This document shows positions 16,174 through 25,613 of a stretch of 64,000 bases of DNA, piece by piece. This stretch comes from Streptomyces fradiae ATCC 10745 = DSM 40063 (GTDB lineage Bacteria; Actinomycetota; Actinomycetes; Streptomycetales; Streptomycetaceae), in the NCBI RefSeq assembly GCF_008704425.1, contig NZ_CP023696.1:558001-622000 (forward strand), in the 5' to 3' direction. The notes under the pieces are model-generated. The model ran no database searches, was not told the origin of the DNA, and saw nothing but the letters and a program-made list of their open reading frames with translations. A program made the translations under genes and the position numbers. Every line of letters starts with the position of its first letter. Position 1 is the stretch's first letter.

Positions 16174-16866
16174 GTGCCGCAAGCCCTGGCCGGGCCTCCG
16201 GCACTGGAGGAGACACTGCACCGGGCCGGGCACGCGGCGGCGAGGTCGCGGGGCCTGGTCCCCGCCCTCCTGCTGCTGCACACCGGGCTCGGCGAGGGAA
16301 TCGCCGTCCGCGGGGCGCGGGGATGGGTCGTCGCGCCTACGCGGGTCACCCGGCGGCTGTGGAGCGGCGAGGGGTACGTCGGCCTCCCGGCACAGGACGC
16401 CGTGGAGGCCACCCCCGCCGTCCTCGACGGCCTGGGACTGACGGTCCTGCACTGCCGGAGGCCGGGGCCCGCCGCCTCCGGACCGGCGTACGGGGCCTGG
16501 CTCGCGGCCCTGGCCTGGACCCGGCTCGGCCACTCCCGTCACCTGCTCGACCTGGCGGTGGCGCATCTGGGCCGGCGCACCTTCGACGGCGCCCCGCTGC
16601 TGCACCGGCAGCTGGTCCAGGGCACGCTGGCCGACGCGGTCGTCGCCCACCTGGAGGCCGAGAGCGCACTCGACGGCGCCGCTTCGCACCGTGCCGCCCT
16701 GGCGGAAGCGCACACCCGGATCACCGCCGTGGACCGTGAACTGGTCCGCCTGTTCGGGGCCGCCGGATTCACGGCGGACGGACCGGGCCGCTCGGCCCAC
16801 GCCTCGGAACTGCTGGCCGACGTCTACGCGGGAGGGACACCGTGCACACGGACGACGAGCGCCTGA
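16174..16866 (+). CDS. Truncated acyl-CoA dehydrogenase-like protein (C-terminal helical domain)
   Basis: A 230-residue protein. Residues about 115-165 (HSRHLLDLAVAHLGRRTF then PLLHRQLVQGTLADAVVAHLEAE) match the C-terminal four-helix domain of acyl-CoA dehydrogenases. The N-terminal helical domain and most of the FAD-binding beta domain are missing. It overlaps the next, full-length dehydrogenase by 25 bases, suggesting a two-subunit flavoenzyme. No catalytic Glu is evident, so it may be a structural subunit. GTG 16174 starts 2 bases after the ACP stop with no obvious ribosome site, so translation is probably coupled. Confidence 0.7.
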   Translation: MPQALAGPPALEETLHRAGHAAARSRGLVPALLLLHTGLGEGIAVRGARGWVVAPTRVTRRLWSGEGYVGLPAQDAVEATPAVLDGLGLTVLHCRRPGPAASGPAYGAWLAALAWTRLGHSRHLLDLAVAHLGRRTFDGAPLLHRQLVQGTLADAVVAHLEAESALDGAASHRAALAEAHTRITAVDRELVRLFGAAGFTADGPGRSAHASELLADVYAGGTPCTRTTSA

Positions 16867-18005
16867 CGCCCCTGCGCGGGCAGGCCCGGGAATGGGCGGC
16901 GGACATCGAGCCCCACATCGCCGCGCTGGACCGCGACCCCGGCACGGTGGCCCGCCTGATCCACCTGCCGCTGCTCTCCCGGCTCGCCACCCTGGGCGTC
17001 CCGCCGGAGTACGGGACGCCGCCGCTCACCGTCGGCGGACGGCGCTACCACCTGCGCACGGCCCTGGAGAAGGCGGTGTTCTTCGAGGAGGGCGCACGGG
17101 CCGACCTCGGGCTGCTGTTCTCCGTACCCGGCCCCGACATGTCCGGCACCCTGGTGGACGCCCTCGGCGACCGGGCCCAACGGGACTGGTTCTACGGCCG
17201 TCTCCTTCAGCGTCCGACCTGGACCTGCTTCGCGATGACGGAGGCGGGGCGGGGCTCCGACGCGGCCCGCATGTCCACCACGCTCACCCGCGCGCCGGAC
17301 GGCGGCTCCCTGGTCCTCACCGGCGCCAAGCGCTATGTCGGCAACGCCGTCCGCGCCGGTGTCGCCGTGGTGTTCGCCCGCTTCGCCCCCGGTCCGCTGG
17401 GCATCCGGGCCGTCCTGGTGGACACCGCCTCGCCCGGCTTCTCGGCGGAGCACGTCCCCACCCTCGGCCTGCGCTGCCTGCAACTCGGTGCGATCACCCT
17501 GGACGCGGTCGAGGTGCCCGAGGACCGTCTGCTCGGCCGTCACCTCCCCGCCGTCCGGCAGGGCATGTGGGGCTGGCTGCGCACCTTCAACACCTGGCGT
17601 ACGGTGATCGCCGCCATGGGCGTGGGCGCGGCCGCCGCGGCCCACGCCTACGCCCTGCGGGAGCGGCCGGCGGCCACCGGCGCGGACCGGGAGCACTGGG
17701 ACGCGCTGGCCCGGCGCATCGGGGCCGTCCGCGCACTGACGTACCGGGCCGCCCGCGCGGTGGACGACGACCCCGCGGACGGCGAACTCGCCTCGGCGGC
17801 GAAGCTCACCGCGGCCCGCCTCGCCGACGACCTCTGCCGTGCGGCGCTGCACCGGCTGGGCCCGGCGGCCCGTCTCGAACACCCGCGGCTGGACAAGATG
17901 GCCAGGGACGCACAGGGCCTTGAGCTCATGGAGGGCACGGCCAACGTGCAGCGCCTCGCGGTCTTCGGCGCCCTGGTGCGCGGCGGGGGCGCGCGGCGCC
18001 CGTGA
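16842..18005 (+). CDS. Acyl-CoA dehydrogenase-like flavoenzyme, probably acting on the carrier-bound chain
   Basis: A 387-residue full acyl-CoA dehydrogenase. It has CFAMTEAGRGSDAARM (FAD/substrate loop), GAKRYVGNAV, and a C-terminal LELMEGTANVQRLAV in which the Glu is in the usual place of the catalytic base. In secondary-metabolite operons such enzymes oxidise acyl or amino-acyl chains on carrier proteins. The shortened partner gene immediately upstream suggests a heteromer. GTG 16842 is 6 bases after GGAGGG. Its stop overlaps the phosphopantetheinyl transferase start as GTGA. Confidence 0.85.
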   Translation: MHTDDERLTPLRGQAREWAADIEPHIAALDRDPGTVARLIHLPLLSRLATLGVPPEYGTPPLTVGGRRYHLRTALEKAVFFEEGARADLGLLFSVPGPDMSGTLVDALGDRAQRDWFYGRLLQRPTWTCFAMTEAGRGSDAARMSTTLTRAPDGGSLVLTGAKRYVGNAVRAGVAVVFARFAPGPLGIRAVLVDTASPGFSAEHVPTLGLRCLQLGAITLDAVEVPEDRLLGRHLPAVRQGMWGWLRTFNTWRTVIAAMGVGAAAAAHAYALRERPAATGADREHWDALARRIGAVRALTYRAARAVDDDPADGELASAAKLTAARLADDLCRAALHRLGPAARLEHPRLDKMARDAQGLELMEGTANVQRLAVFGALVRGGGARRP

Positions 18006-18706
18006 CAGCCGCCGTCGACGAGGTGCACCTCTGGCACTTCCGGCTGGATCTGCCGCCCGGCGCGTACCTCGCCCTGCTGGACCCACGGGAGCGCGTCCGC
18101 CACGCGGCCCGGCCCCGTGGTCCGGGCCGGGACCGTTACGCCGTGGCGCACGGCACCAAGCGGCTGATCCTCGGAAGCCGCCTCGGCCTGCCCCCCGCGC
18201 GCGTCCCGCTGCGCGTCGGGCGCTGGGGCAAACCCGAAGTGGCGGGCTCCGGGCTCCGGTTCAGCCTCGCCCACAGCGGGGACCGGGCACTGCTCGGCGT
18301 CTGCGGCCACCGTGAGATCGGCGTCGACGTCGAGCGTCCCCGGTCCGGTCTGGACCCCGTGCGCTTCGCCGCCCGCTGGTTCCGCCCGGAGGAGGCCGCC
18401 CGGGTGGCCGAAGCCGGACCCGCGGACCGGTGGGGCGAGTTCCTCAGGCTGTGGACCCGCAAGGAGGCCTGTGTGAAGGCGGCCGGGGGGCGGCTCGCCC
18501 AGAGCCTGACCCTGCCGGTCGGCCACGGCCCGCACACCGTGGCGGATCCCTCGGGACGGCTGCCGGGTTCCTGGTGGGTCGACGACGTCCAGGGCCCCGA
18601 GGACTGCACCGCGGCCGTGGCGCTGGCCGGCACCGCGCCGTTCCGCCCGGTCCCGCACGCGTGGGAGCCGGTCACACGTGGACCTGGCTGTGGTCCCCCA
18701 GGATGA
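18002..18706 (+). CDS. Sfp-type 4'-phosphopantetheinyl transferase
   Basis: A 234-residue protein with the two family motifs: GVDVE (107-111, Mg-binding Asp109 and Glu111) and WTRKEACVK (151-159, Glu155 and Lys). FSLAHSGD is the preceding CoA-contact segment. It transfers the phosphopantetheine arm of CoA to a carrier protein; as last gene of the ACP operon, the ACP at 15905 is the obvious substrate. Its 3' end overlaps the 3' end of the convergent rmlA by 35 bases. Confidence 0.92.
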   Translation: MTAAVDEVHLWHFRLDLPPGAYLALLDPRERVRHAARPRGPGRDRYAVAHGTKRLILGSRLGLPPARVPLRVGRWGKPEVAGSGLRFSLAHSGDRALLGVCGHREIGVDVERPRSGLDPVRFAARWFRPEEAARVAEAGPADRWGEFLRLWTRKEACVKAAGGRLAQSLTLPVGHGPHTVADPSGRLPGSWWVDDVQGPEDCTAAVALAGTAPFRPVPHAWEPVTRGPGCGPPG

Positions 18707-19733
18707 GCTGGTGCGCCACCGGTCGGCGCCGCGCGGACGTCACCATGACCTCCCGGCCGATCAACGACGACTCGACCCGTCGCACCCCCTCGAGCCGGGC
18801 CCCGGTCAGCACGATCGAGTCCTCGATCTCGCTGTGCCGCACCTGGCAGCCCTCGGCGATCGAGGCGTACGGGCCGATGTGCGAGTCGCTGATGACGGAC
18901 CGCGCGCCGATGACGGCGGGCCCGACGATCCGGGAGTTCAGCACCCGCGCCCCGCGCTCGACGACGACCTGGCCGACCAGCTCGGAGGAGTCGTCGACCT
19001 CGCCCTCCGTCCGCGCCCGGCTGGTGTCGAGGACCGTCCTGTTGACCTCCAGCATGCCGACCGCGCTCCCGGTGTCCTTCCAGTAGCCGGTGAGCCGGGT
19101 GGCGCGCACGACACGGCCCGTGCCGACCAGCAGGCCCAGCGCGTCCGTGATCTCCAGCTCGCCGCGCGCCGAGGGCCGGATGGCGCGTACGGCATCGTGC
19201 ACGGCCGGGGTGAAGACGTACGCGCCGACCAGGGCGAGGTCGCTCCGGGGCCGCTCGGGCTTCTCCTCCAGCGCGGTGACCCGGCCGTCGGCGCCGACCT
19301 CGGCGACCCCGAACGCGGTCGGGTCGGGCACCCGCGCCAGCAGCACCTGGGCGTCCGCCTCACCGGCCCGGAAGTCGTCGACCATCTGGTCGATGCCGTC
19401 CTGGATGAAGTTGTCGCCGAGGTACATCACGAAGTCGTCGTCGCCCAGCCACTCCCGCGCTATCAGCACCGCGTGCGCCAGACCGAGCGGCGTCTCCTGC
19501 GGCAGGTAGGCGACGCGCAGCCCGAACGCGGAGCCGTCGCCGACCGCGGCCCGGATCTCCCGGGCCCCGGCGCCGACGACCAGTCCGACCTCCCGCACCC
19601 CGGCCGAGGCGATGGCCTCCAGGCCGTAGAAGAGCACCGGGCGATTGGCGACCGGCACGAGCTGCTTGGCGAAGGTGTGGGTGAGGGGCCGCAGCCGGGT
19701 ACCCAACCCTCCCGCGAGGACGAGTGCTTTCAC
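18672..19733 (-). CDS. rmlA: Glucose-1-phosphate thymidylyltransferase, long StrD-like form
   Basis: A 353-residue nucleotidylyltransferase: LAGGLGTRLRPLTHTFAKQLVPVANRP is the nucleotide-binding start, and YLGDNFIQDG and ALEEKPERP follow. The C-terminal about 120 residues form a left-handed beta-helix (VVVERGARVLNSRIVGPAVIG), as in the long StrD/AcbA group common in antibiotic clusters. It makes dTDP-glucose for RmlB. It lies downstream of gmhB and the MFS gene on the same strand. Confidence 0.93.
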   Translation of the reverse strand: MKALVLAGGLGTRLRPLTHTFAKQLVPVANRPVLFYGLEAIASAGVREVGLVVGAGAREIRAAVGDGSAFGLRVAYLPQETPLGLAHAVLIAREWLGDDDFVMYLGDNFIQDGIDQMVDDFRAGEADAQVLLARVPDPTAFGVAEVGADGRVTALEEKPERPRSDLALVGAYVFTPAVHDAVRAIRPSARGELEITDALGLLVGTGRVVRATRLTGYWKDTGSAVGMLEVNRTVLDTSRARTEGEVDDSSELVGQVVVERGARVLNSRIVGPAVIGARSVISDSHIGPYASIAEGCQVRHSEIEDSIVLTGARLEGVRRVESSLIGREVMVTSARRRPVAHQLILGDHSQVHV

Positions 19734-19770
19734 TGGGTGACTCCCGCCACGACGGTTCGGACTTCGGTGA

Positions 19771-20982
19771 CTACGACGGCTGGGCGACGGATTCCGGACG
19801 GGAAACCGCGGAGCGCAGGCGCGGGAATCCGGCGAGCGCCACGACCAGGGCGAGGCCGGCCGCCGTACCGGGCAGCCAGTAACCCGCTTCCGGGCCGAAC
19901 CGGTCGATCGTCCAGCCGCCGCTCGCCGAGCCCAGGGCGATGCCGCCGAGCAGTGCGGTGGTGGTCATGGCCATGCCCTCGTTGATCTGGCCGGCGGGCA
20001 CGATCTCCTGGAGCAGGCTCATGCTGATGATCATCGTGGGCGAGGAGGCCATGCCGGCCACGAACATCAGCCCGACCAGCGAAAGCATGCCTTCGGCCAG
20101 GACCAGCGGCAGCATGCACACCGCCATGCCCGCGAGCCCCAGCAGGAAGTGCCTGCTGGTCTCCCCGCGCAGCGTCACCAGACCGAACAGCAGGCCGGCG
20201 ATGGCCGATCCGACGGACTGCAGCGCGAGCACCACGCCCGCCGCGCTCTCGTGCCCGAGGTGCTCGGTGTAGGCGACGGTCACGACCTCCAGGGAGCCGA
20301 AGATCGTACCGGTGAACAGGAAGGTGCTGATGATGACCTGAAGCCCCTTGTTGCGCCACGGCGAGACGACGGTGCCCTCGTCCGGCGTCTCCAGCGGCGG
20401 CTCGGTGCCGCGCTGGGCGGCGAAGAGGCCGGTTCCGACGAGGGTCAGCGCCGCCGCGACCAGCACGCCGGCCGTGGGCGAGAGGCCGGTGCACAGGGCC
20501 ACCGCCAGGATCGGGCCGACGATGAAGCACACCTCGTCCAGCACCTGCTCGAAGGAGTTGGCGGTGTGCAGGGACTGCTTGTCGTCGCGGTAGATGTGTG
20601 CCCACCGGGCACGCACCATGCCGCCGGTGTTGGGAGCGGTGGACAGGATGCTCGTCGCGAACAGGGTCCAGTCCGGGGCGTCGTGGTGGGCGCACAGCAC
20701 CAGGGCGACCGAGCCGATCGAGGAGATCACGACCGCGGGCACCGCCACCCTGGCCTGGCCGTACCGGTCGATCAGCCGGCTGATACGGGGCACCAGCACC
20801 ACGGTGGCCGCCATGTCCACGGCCGCGACCGTGCCGGCCAGCAGATACGAGTCGCGCAGCGTGGCGATCATGATGACGGTGCTGACGCCGTACATGGACA
20901 GCGGCAGCCGGGACAGGAAGCCCGTGACCGTGAAGGCCACGGTCCCCTTGGGGGTGAACAGACGGCGGTACGAGGCTAGCAA
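19771..20982 (-). CDS. MFS exporter
   Basis: A 403-residue membrane protein with about 12 hydrophobic segments. Typical family features include the loop-2-like RISRLIDRYGQARVAV and a long central loop around residues 205-225 (GTEPPLETPDEGTVVSPWRNKG). It is the only transporter in the cluster, so it probably exports the product and may give self-resistance. TTG at 20982 is chosen because AGGAG lies 9 bases upstream; it overlaps the end of gmhB by 7 bases. Confidence 0.85.
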   Translation of the reverse strand: MLASYRRLFTPKGTVAFTVTGFLSRLPLSMYGVSTVIMIATLRDSYLLAGTVAAVDMAATVVLVPRISRLIDRYGQARVAVPAVVISSIGSVALVLCAHHDAPDWTLFATSILSTAPNTGGMVRARWAHIYRDDKQSLHTANSFEQVLDEVCFIVGPILAVALCTGLSPTAGVLVAAALTLVGTGLFAAQRGTEPPLETPDEGTVVSPWRNKGLQVIISTFLFTGTIFGSLEVVTVAYTEHLGHESAAGVVLALQSVGSAIAGLLFGLVTLRGETSRHFLLGLAGMAVCMLPLVLAEGMLSLVGLMFVAGMASSPTMIISMSLLQEIVPAGQINEGMAMTTTALLGGIALGSASGGWTIDRFGPEAGYWLPGTAAGLALVVALAGFPRLRSAVSRPESVAQPS

Positions 20983-21599
20983 GGGGGAGATCTCCTAGTG
21001 ATCCGTGTGAGCTGATGGTCCTGGTCTGCGGCAAGGGGTCCGGCGGACCGCAGCGCGATCTCACGCAGCGCGTCCGCGGTGTCGGCGGCGCACACGTCCG
21101 GCCGGGGGCCCTCGGGGGTCCTCCGCATCGCGGCGGGCCCGACCAGCGCCGTACGGCAGCCCGCCCGCAGCCCCGCCTCGACATCGGTGGGAAAGTCCCC
21201 GACCATCCACGACCGGCCCAGATCCAGGCCCAGTTCCCGCCCGGCGCGCAGCAGCATGCCGGGCGCCGGCTTACGGCACGCACAGGCCACCGACAACTCC
21301 GGCACGGTGCCGTCGACGTGGTGCGGGCAGACGTGGATCGCGTCCAGCGCGACGCCCGACGCGGCGAGCAGCGCCCGCAGGTGGACGTGCATGGCGTCCA
21401 GCGCCCGCCGGTCGAACAGACCACGGGCCAGGCCGGACTGGTTGGTGACGAGGACGAGTGCGTACCCCGCGTCCCGCAGCGCGCGCAGCGGGGGAGCGAC
21501 TCCCGGCCGGAGCACCAGGTCCTCGGGGCGGCGCGGATAGTGGCGGGGCTCGGTCAGGGTGCCGTCGCGGTCGAGGAAGACCGCCGCCTTGGTCGTCAT
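20976..21599 (-). CDS. gmhB: HAD phosphatase, GmhB-like heptose 1,7-bisphosphate 7-phosphatase
   Basis: A 207-residue histidinol-phosphatase-type HAD enzyme. Nucleophile Asp10 and Asp12 sit in VFLDRDGTL, and VTNQSG (51-56) is motif II. The zinc loop has Cys91, His93, Cys106 and Cys108, followed by Lys110, as in GmhB. It removes the 7-phosphate from heptose 1,7-bisphosphate and so completes the GmhA-HddA-GmhB sequence. The ATG at 21599 fits the family start better than the GTG at 21629, which lacks a ribosome site. Confidence 0.88.
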   Translation of the reverse strand: MTTKAAVFLDRDGTLTEPRHYPRRPEDLVLRPGVAPPLRALRDAGYALVLVTNQSGLARGLFDRRALDAMHVHLRALLAASGVALDAIHVCPHHVDGTVPELSVACACRKPAPGMLLRAGRELGLDLGRSWMVGDFPTDVEAGLRAGCRTALVGPAAMRRTPEGPRPDVCAADTADALREIALRSAGPLAADQDHQLTRITRRSPPC

Positions 21600-21849
21600 G
21601 TCGCGCAGTCCACCCGTTCCCCCAGACACGAAAAGCGGTGCGTCCCCTCCCGCGAGGTGATCGAGCGGAAACGCTCCGGCGGATGAGTGCCGCGAGACTA
21701 TGAGCCGCTCGTCAGCCGCCGCAACCGACCGTTTCGGGTATGGCCCTTAGGCCACCACTTAGGCCGCGCCTTGTGCTCCAGACCCCGCGCCGGACCGCCC
21801 CGACAATGACCGCACCGGCCCTGGGGCAGACGAAGGGAGTGCGCACACC
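21600..21849. promoter_or_regulatory. Divergent promoter region with shared cluster element and CTTAGGCC direct repeat
   Basis: Lies between gmhB (minus) and the ketoisomerase gene (plus). TTTCGGGTATG at 21732-21742 is the third copy of the TTTNRGGYATG element and is flanked as CCG-TTT-CGG. Just downstream, CTTAGGCC is directly repeated at about 21746 and 21758. Both fall about 90-120 bases upstream of the GTG at 21850. Core promoter boxes are not clear. Confidence 0.5.
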
Positions 21850-22284
21850 GTGGAAACGCAGCAGCGCGTCGGCACGGTCGGCTCGTGGTGGACGGTGAGC
21901 CTGCCGCGCCACACCGACGGCCGCGGCAGTCTCTCCGCCGTCGAGGCCGACAAGGCACTCGGGTTCGAGATCCGGCGGGTGTACTACCTGTACGACGTGC
22001 CCGGCGACGCGGTGCGGGGAGCGCACGGCCACCGCCGCCTCGAACAGCTCCTCGTCGCCGTGCACGGCAGCTTCCGGATCACGCTCGACGACGGGTTCTC
22101 CCGGGACACCGTGGTCCTGGACGACCCTGCCCGCGGCCTGCGCGTCGGCCCGATGGTCTGGAGGGAGCTCACCGGCTTCTCCCCGGGCGCGGTGGCGCTC
22201 GTCCTGGCGTCCCGGCCGTACGAGGACGACGACTACTACCGCGACCACGACACGTTCCTGCGCGAAGCCAGGAGGCAGCCGTGA
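21850..22284 (+). CDS. dTDP-4-keto-6-deoxyhexose 3,4-ketoisomerase, FdtA-like cupin
   Basis: A 144-residue single cupin of the WxcM/FdtA/Tyl1a family. The signature [20 protein letters not shown] holds His59 and His61; [33 protein letters not shown] is the typical second half. It shifts the keto group of the RmlB product from C4 to C3 before amination. GTG 21850 follows AAGGGAG. It is coupled to the aminotransferase gene by a GTGA overlap. The C4 stereochemistry of the product cannot be read. Confidence 0.92.
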   Translation: METQQRVGTVGSWWTVSLPRHTDGRGSLSAVEADKALGFEIRRVYYLYDVPGDAVRGAHGHRRLEQLLVAVHGSFRITLDDGFSRDTVVLDDPARGLRVGPMVWRELTGFSPGAVALVLASRPYEDDDYYRDHDTFLREARRQP

Positions 22285-23390
22285 AGGTGCCCTTCCTCGA
22301 TCTGCGGCCCGACTCCCTGGGCCTCGCCTCCGAACTCGACGACGCGGTCCGCCGGGTGGTCGCCTCCGGGCGGTACCTGCTCGGCCCCGAGCTGCGCGCG
22401 TTCGAGGCGGAGTTCGCCGCCTACTGCGAGAGCGCCCACTGCGTGGGCGTCGGCAGCGGCTTCGACGCGCTGGAGCTGACGCTGCGCGCGCTCGGCATCG
22501 GAGCCGGGCACGAGGTGATCGTCCCGGCGCACACCTTCATCGCGACCTGGGGCGCGGTGGCCGCCGCCGGCGCGGTTCCGGTCCCGGTGGAGCCGGACGG
22601 GTACACCGCGTGCATCGACCCGGCCCGCCTCGACGCCGCGGTCACCCCGCGCACCCGGGCGATCATGCCGGTGCACCTCTACGGCCATCCCGCCGACCTG
22701 GACGCCGTGCACGAGGTGGCCCGCCGGCACGGCCTGCACGTCGTGGAGGACGCGGCCCAGGCGCACGGCGCCCGCTACCGGGGCCGCCGGGTCGGCCACG
22801 GTGCCACGGCGGCGGCGTTCAGCTTCTACCCGGGCAAGAACCTGGGCGCGCTGGGCGACGGCGGCGCGGTGGTCACCTCCGACCCCGAACTGGCCGCCCG
22901 CATCTCGCTGTTGCGCAACTACGGCTCCCGCGAGAAGTACCGGCACGAGACCGTGTCCCGCAACGCGCGGCTCGACGAGATCCAGGCGGCGGTGCTGCGT
23001 GTCAAGCTCGGGCACCTGGACGAGTGGAACGCGCTGCGGGCGAGGACGGCGGACCGCTACCTGACGGAGCTGGCCGGTCTGGACGACCTGGCGCTGCCGA
23101 CGACCGCCGAGTGGGCCGAGCCGGTCTGGCACCTGTTCGTCGTGCGTACGGCCCACCGGGCCCGGCTCCAGCGGCGGCTCGCCGAGGCGGGGGTCGAGAC
23201 CCTCGTCCACTACCCGGAGCCGCCGCACCTCTCCCCCGCCTTCGCCGACCTGGGGTGGGCGCCCGGGAGCCTCCCCCTGACCGAGCGGCTCGCCCAGGAG
23301 GTCCTCAGCCTGCCGATGGGCCCCCACCTGACGCCGGAACGGACGGACCGGGTGATCGCCGCGGTCCGCGAGAGCCTCGGGGCGAGCTGA
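22281..23390 (+). CDS. DegT/DnrJ/EryC1 sugar aminotransferase, FdtB-like 3-aminase
   Basis: A 369-residue PLP enzyme. Lys186 in [16 protein letters not shown] forms the aldimine and Asp157 in [11 protein letters not shown] contacts the PLP ring nitrogen; [10 protein letters not shown] is also typical. It follows the 3,4-ketoisomerase, so it should place an amine at C3 to give a dTDP-3-amino-3,6-dideoxyhexose. GTG 22281 has an excellent AGGAGG at 5 bases. No N-methylase or N-acetyltransferase follows, leaving the amine free for another modification. Confidence 0.92.
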   Translation: MKVPFLDLRPDSLGLASELDDAVRRVVASGRYLLGPELRAFEAEFAAYCESAHCVGVGSGFDALELTLRALGIGAGHEVIVPAHTFIATWGAVAAAGAVPVPVEPDGYTACIDPARLDAAVTPRTRAIMPVHLYGHPADLDAVHEVARRHGLHVVEDAAQAHGARYRGRRVGHGATAAAFSFYPGKNLGALGDGGAVVTSDPELAARISLLRNYGSREKYRHETVSRNARLDEIQAAVLRVKLGHLDEWNALRARTADRYLTELAGLDDLALPTTAEWAEPVWHLFVVRTAHRARLQRRLAEAGVETLVHYPEPPHLSPAFADLGWAPGSLPLTERLAQEVLSLPMGPHLTPERTDRVIAAVRESLGAS

Positions 23391-23446
23391 GGGGTCACGG
23401 TCCCGTCCACCTCCGGCGAGCCCCTCGTGGTGCTGGTGAGCCCCCG

Positions 23447-25582
23447 TCAGTCGCCCTCGGACAGCAGCGCCGCCACCTCGGCCGCCCCCGGCGCCGTCAT
23501 CAGCCGTTCGAGGGGAACCGCCCGCCCGGCGGAGTCCGCCAGGGGCCAGCGCCAGCACGGGTAGCCGGAGCGGACGCCGGGGAGGTTCTGGGTGCGGAGA
23601 TCACCGACGGTGTCGGGAAGCCAGACGCAGACCAGCCGGGCGGGGGTACGCAGCAGGAACCGGTGGAAGGCGGCGACCACCGGGGGCAGACCCCGCTCGG
23701 CCGAGGAGGCACCCTCCCGCCCCGTCGCCGGGGGCAGCGCCCAGCCCTCGCCCGGAGGCGGCCCGTCGGCCGGCAGCAGCCCCTCCCGGTCCAGCGCGGC
23801 CAGCCACTCGCGGATCTGCGCGAGTTCGGCCGTCCGGTACTCCTCGACGGAGCCGTCCCGGAGGCCGTGGCGGTGCAGCATCTCCACATGGGCGCCGCTC
23901 AGCCTGGCGGTGGTCGTCGGCAGATCGTGGTTGGTCAGCGCGGCCAGGCAGTTCTCCCGCCACAACGGCGCCGGCAACGGCCGATCCGCTGCCCCGGTGT
24001 CCCCGGTGTCCCCGGTGCGCTCCAGCCACAGCACCGAGGCGCCGAGCACCCCGCGCTCGGCGAGCCGCTCCCGCACCCCGGCCTCGACGGTGCCCAGGTC
24101 CTCTCCGATCACCGCCACCCCGGCCCGGTGCGCCTCCAGCAGCAGCACGCCCAGCATGGCCTCCCAGTCGTAGCGCACATAGGTGCCTTCGGGGATCGGC
24201 ACGCCGTCCGGGATCCACCACTGGCGCCACAGGCCCATCGCATGGTCGAGGCGCAGCGCGCCCGCGTGCCGCATGACGCCCCTGAGCAGCCGGGCGTACG
24301 GGGCGTACCCCTCCTCGGCGAGCCGGTCCGGGCGCCAGGGCGGCAGGTGCCAGTTCTGGCCCTGCGCGGTGAAGGTGTCCGGCGGGGAGCCCATCACCAC
24401 ACCGGCTGCCTGCAGCCGCCGCAGCGCCCAGGACTCGGCCCCGCGGGGGTGCGCGCCGACCGCGAGGTCGTGGATCACACCGACCGCCATGCCGGCGGAA
24501 CGGGCGGCCCGCTGTACGGCGGCGAACTGCTCATCGGCGATCCAGGCGGCCCAGCGGCGGAACTCCACCTCCTCCGCGTAGCGCTCCAGCCCCCGCGCGG
24601 TGGCCGGGTCGCGCAGTTCCTCCGGCCAGGTGGACCAGTCCGGCCCATGGGTGTGCGCGAGCGCGCACCAGGTGGCGAAGTCGACGAGGTCCTGCCCTTC
24701 CCGCTCGACGAAGGCCCGGTACGCCGCGTGCCGTTCCGCGCTCGGCTCCACCCGGTGCAGCAGCCGCAGCGCGGCCAGCTTCACCGCCCACACCGCGTCC
24801 CGGTCGATCAGCCCGCCTTCGCCCAGTGCCGCCTCGCGCAGGGCGGCGGACCGCTCCACCAGCTCCGCCATCGCCGCGCGATCCGCGCCGGCCAGCGCGC
24901 CGTACTCGGGGATGCCGGTGATCCGGACGTGCACCGGGTCGGGGAACCGGCGCGTGGACGGCCAGTAGGGGGAGTGGTCGGAGAACGTCGCGGGCAGCAG
25001 CGCGTGCAGCGGGTTCACCAGGCAGAATCCGGCCCCCTCGGCGGCGGACCAGCGCACGACGTCCGCCAGGTCGGCCAGGTCGCCCATACCCCAGGAACCG
25101 GCCGACAGCAGGGAGTAGAGGTGGGCGGCGAATCCCCATTCCCGCCGCTCCGGCCCGGCGATCCGGTCCGGTACGACGATCAGCGGCGCCTCGGCGCTCC
25201 GGGCGCCGTGCCGCACGTGCAGCCGGTGGTAGCCGAGCGGCAGGTCGGCGGGGACGCGACGGCCGGATATCGCCCGGGTAGCGCCGCCCTCCAGGACGAC
25301 ACGGGCCTCGGCCCCCTCCGGCAGGTCCAGCGGGGCGGGCACGGCGGGCCGGGAGATCACACAGGCGGGAAGCAGCCGGGTGGCGGTCAGCCGCCGGTGG
25401 GCGGCGAGGGAGGCGGCGACGGCCTCGGGGGTGGCGGCGTCGACGTCCAGCGCGGCAAGGACGGCGACGACGGTACGCGCGGGCACGTCGACACGGTGGC
25501 CCTTCTCGGTCAGGTACCAGGTGTCCACACCGTGTGCACGGGCGAGTTCGGCGAGGTCCTCGGACAGGGGTGAGGTGGGCAC
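23447..25582 (-). CDS. malQ: 4-alpha-glucanotransferase (amylomaltase, GH77)
   Basis: A 711-residue GH77 enzyme with the long actinobacterial N-terminal extension. Catalytic residues are Asp446 (ALRLDHAMGL), Glu494 (VIGEDLGTV) and Asp553 (TNHDLPTTT). It transfers alpha-1,4-glucan segments between chains. GTG 25582 follows GGGAGAA and lies 31 bases after the upstream glycosyltransferase gene, with which it must share a transcript. An amylomaltase is also found in the acarbose cluster (AcbQ). Its presence here suggests that maltooligosaccharides are acceptors or parts of the product. Confidence 0.93.
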   Translation of the reverse strand: MPTSPLSEDLAELARAHGVDTWYLTEKGHRVDVPARTVVAVLAALDVDAATPEAVAASLAAHRRLTATRLLPACVISRPAVPAPLDLPEGAEARVVLEGGATRAISGRRVPADLPLGYHRLHVRHGARSAEAPLIVVPDRIAGPERREWGFAAHLYSLLSAGSWGMGDLADLADVVRWSAAEGAGFCLVNPLHALLPATFSDHSPYWPSTRRFPDPVHVRITGIPEYGALAGADRAAMAELVERSAALREAALGEGGLIDRDAVWAVKLAALRLLHRVEPSAERHAAYRAFVEREGQDLVDFATWCALAHTHGPDWSTWPEELRDPATARGLERYAEEVEFRRWAAWIADEQFAAVQRAARSAGMAVGVIHDLAVGAHPRGAESWALRRLQAAGVVMGSPPDTFTAQGQNWHLPPWRPDRLAEEGYAPYARLLRGVMRHAGALRLDHAMGLWRQWWIPDGVPIPEGTYVRYDWEAMLGVLLLEAHRAGVAVIGEDLGTVEAGVRERLAERGVLGASVLWLERTGDTGDTGAADRPLPAPLWRENCLAALTNHDLPTTTARLSGAHVEMLHRHGLRDGSVEEYRTAELAQIREWLAALDREGLLPADGPPPGEGWALPPATGREGASSAERGLPPVVAAFHRFLLRTPARLVCVWLPDTVGDLRTQNLPGVRSGYPCWRWPLADSAGRAVPLERLMTAPGAAEVAALLSEGD

Positions 25583-25613
25583 GGTGGCTTCTCCCAGGGA
25601 GGTCGGACGGGGC

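Noticed and set aside
22610..25573. A 987-residue plus-strand open frame
   Set aside because: It is antisense to malQ and out of frame with the aminotransferase; composition is Gly/Arg/Pro-rich with no domain, a usual high-GC shadow.
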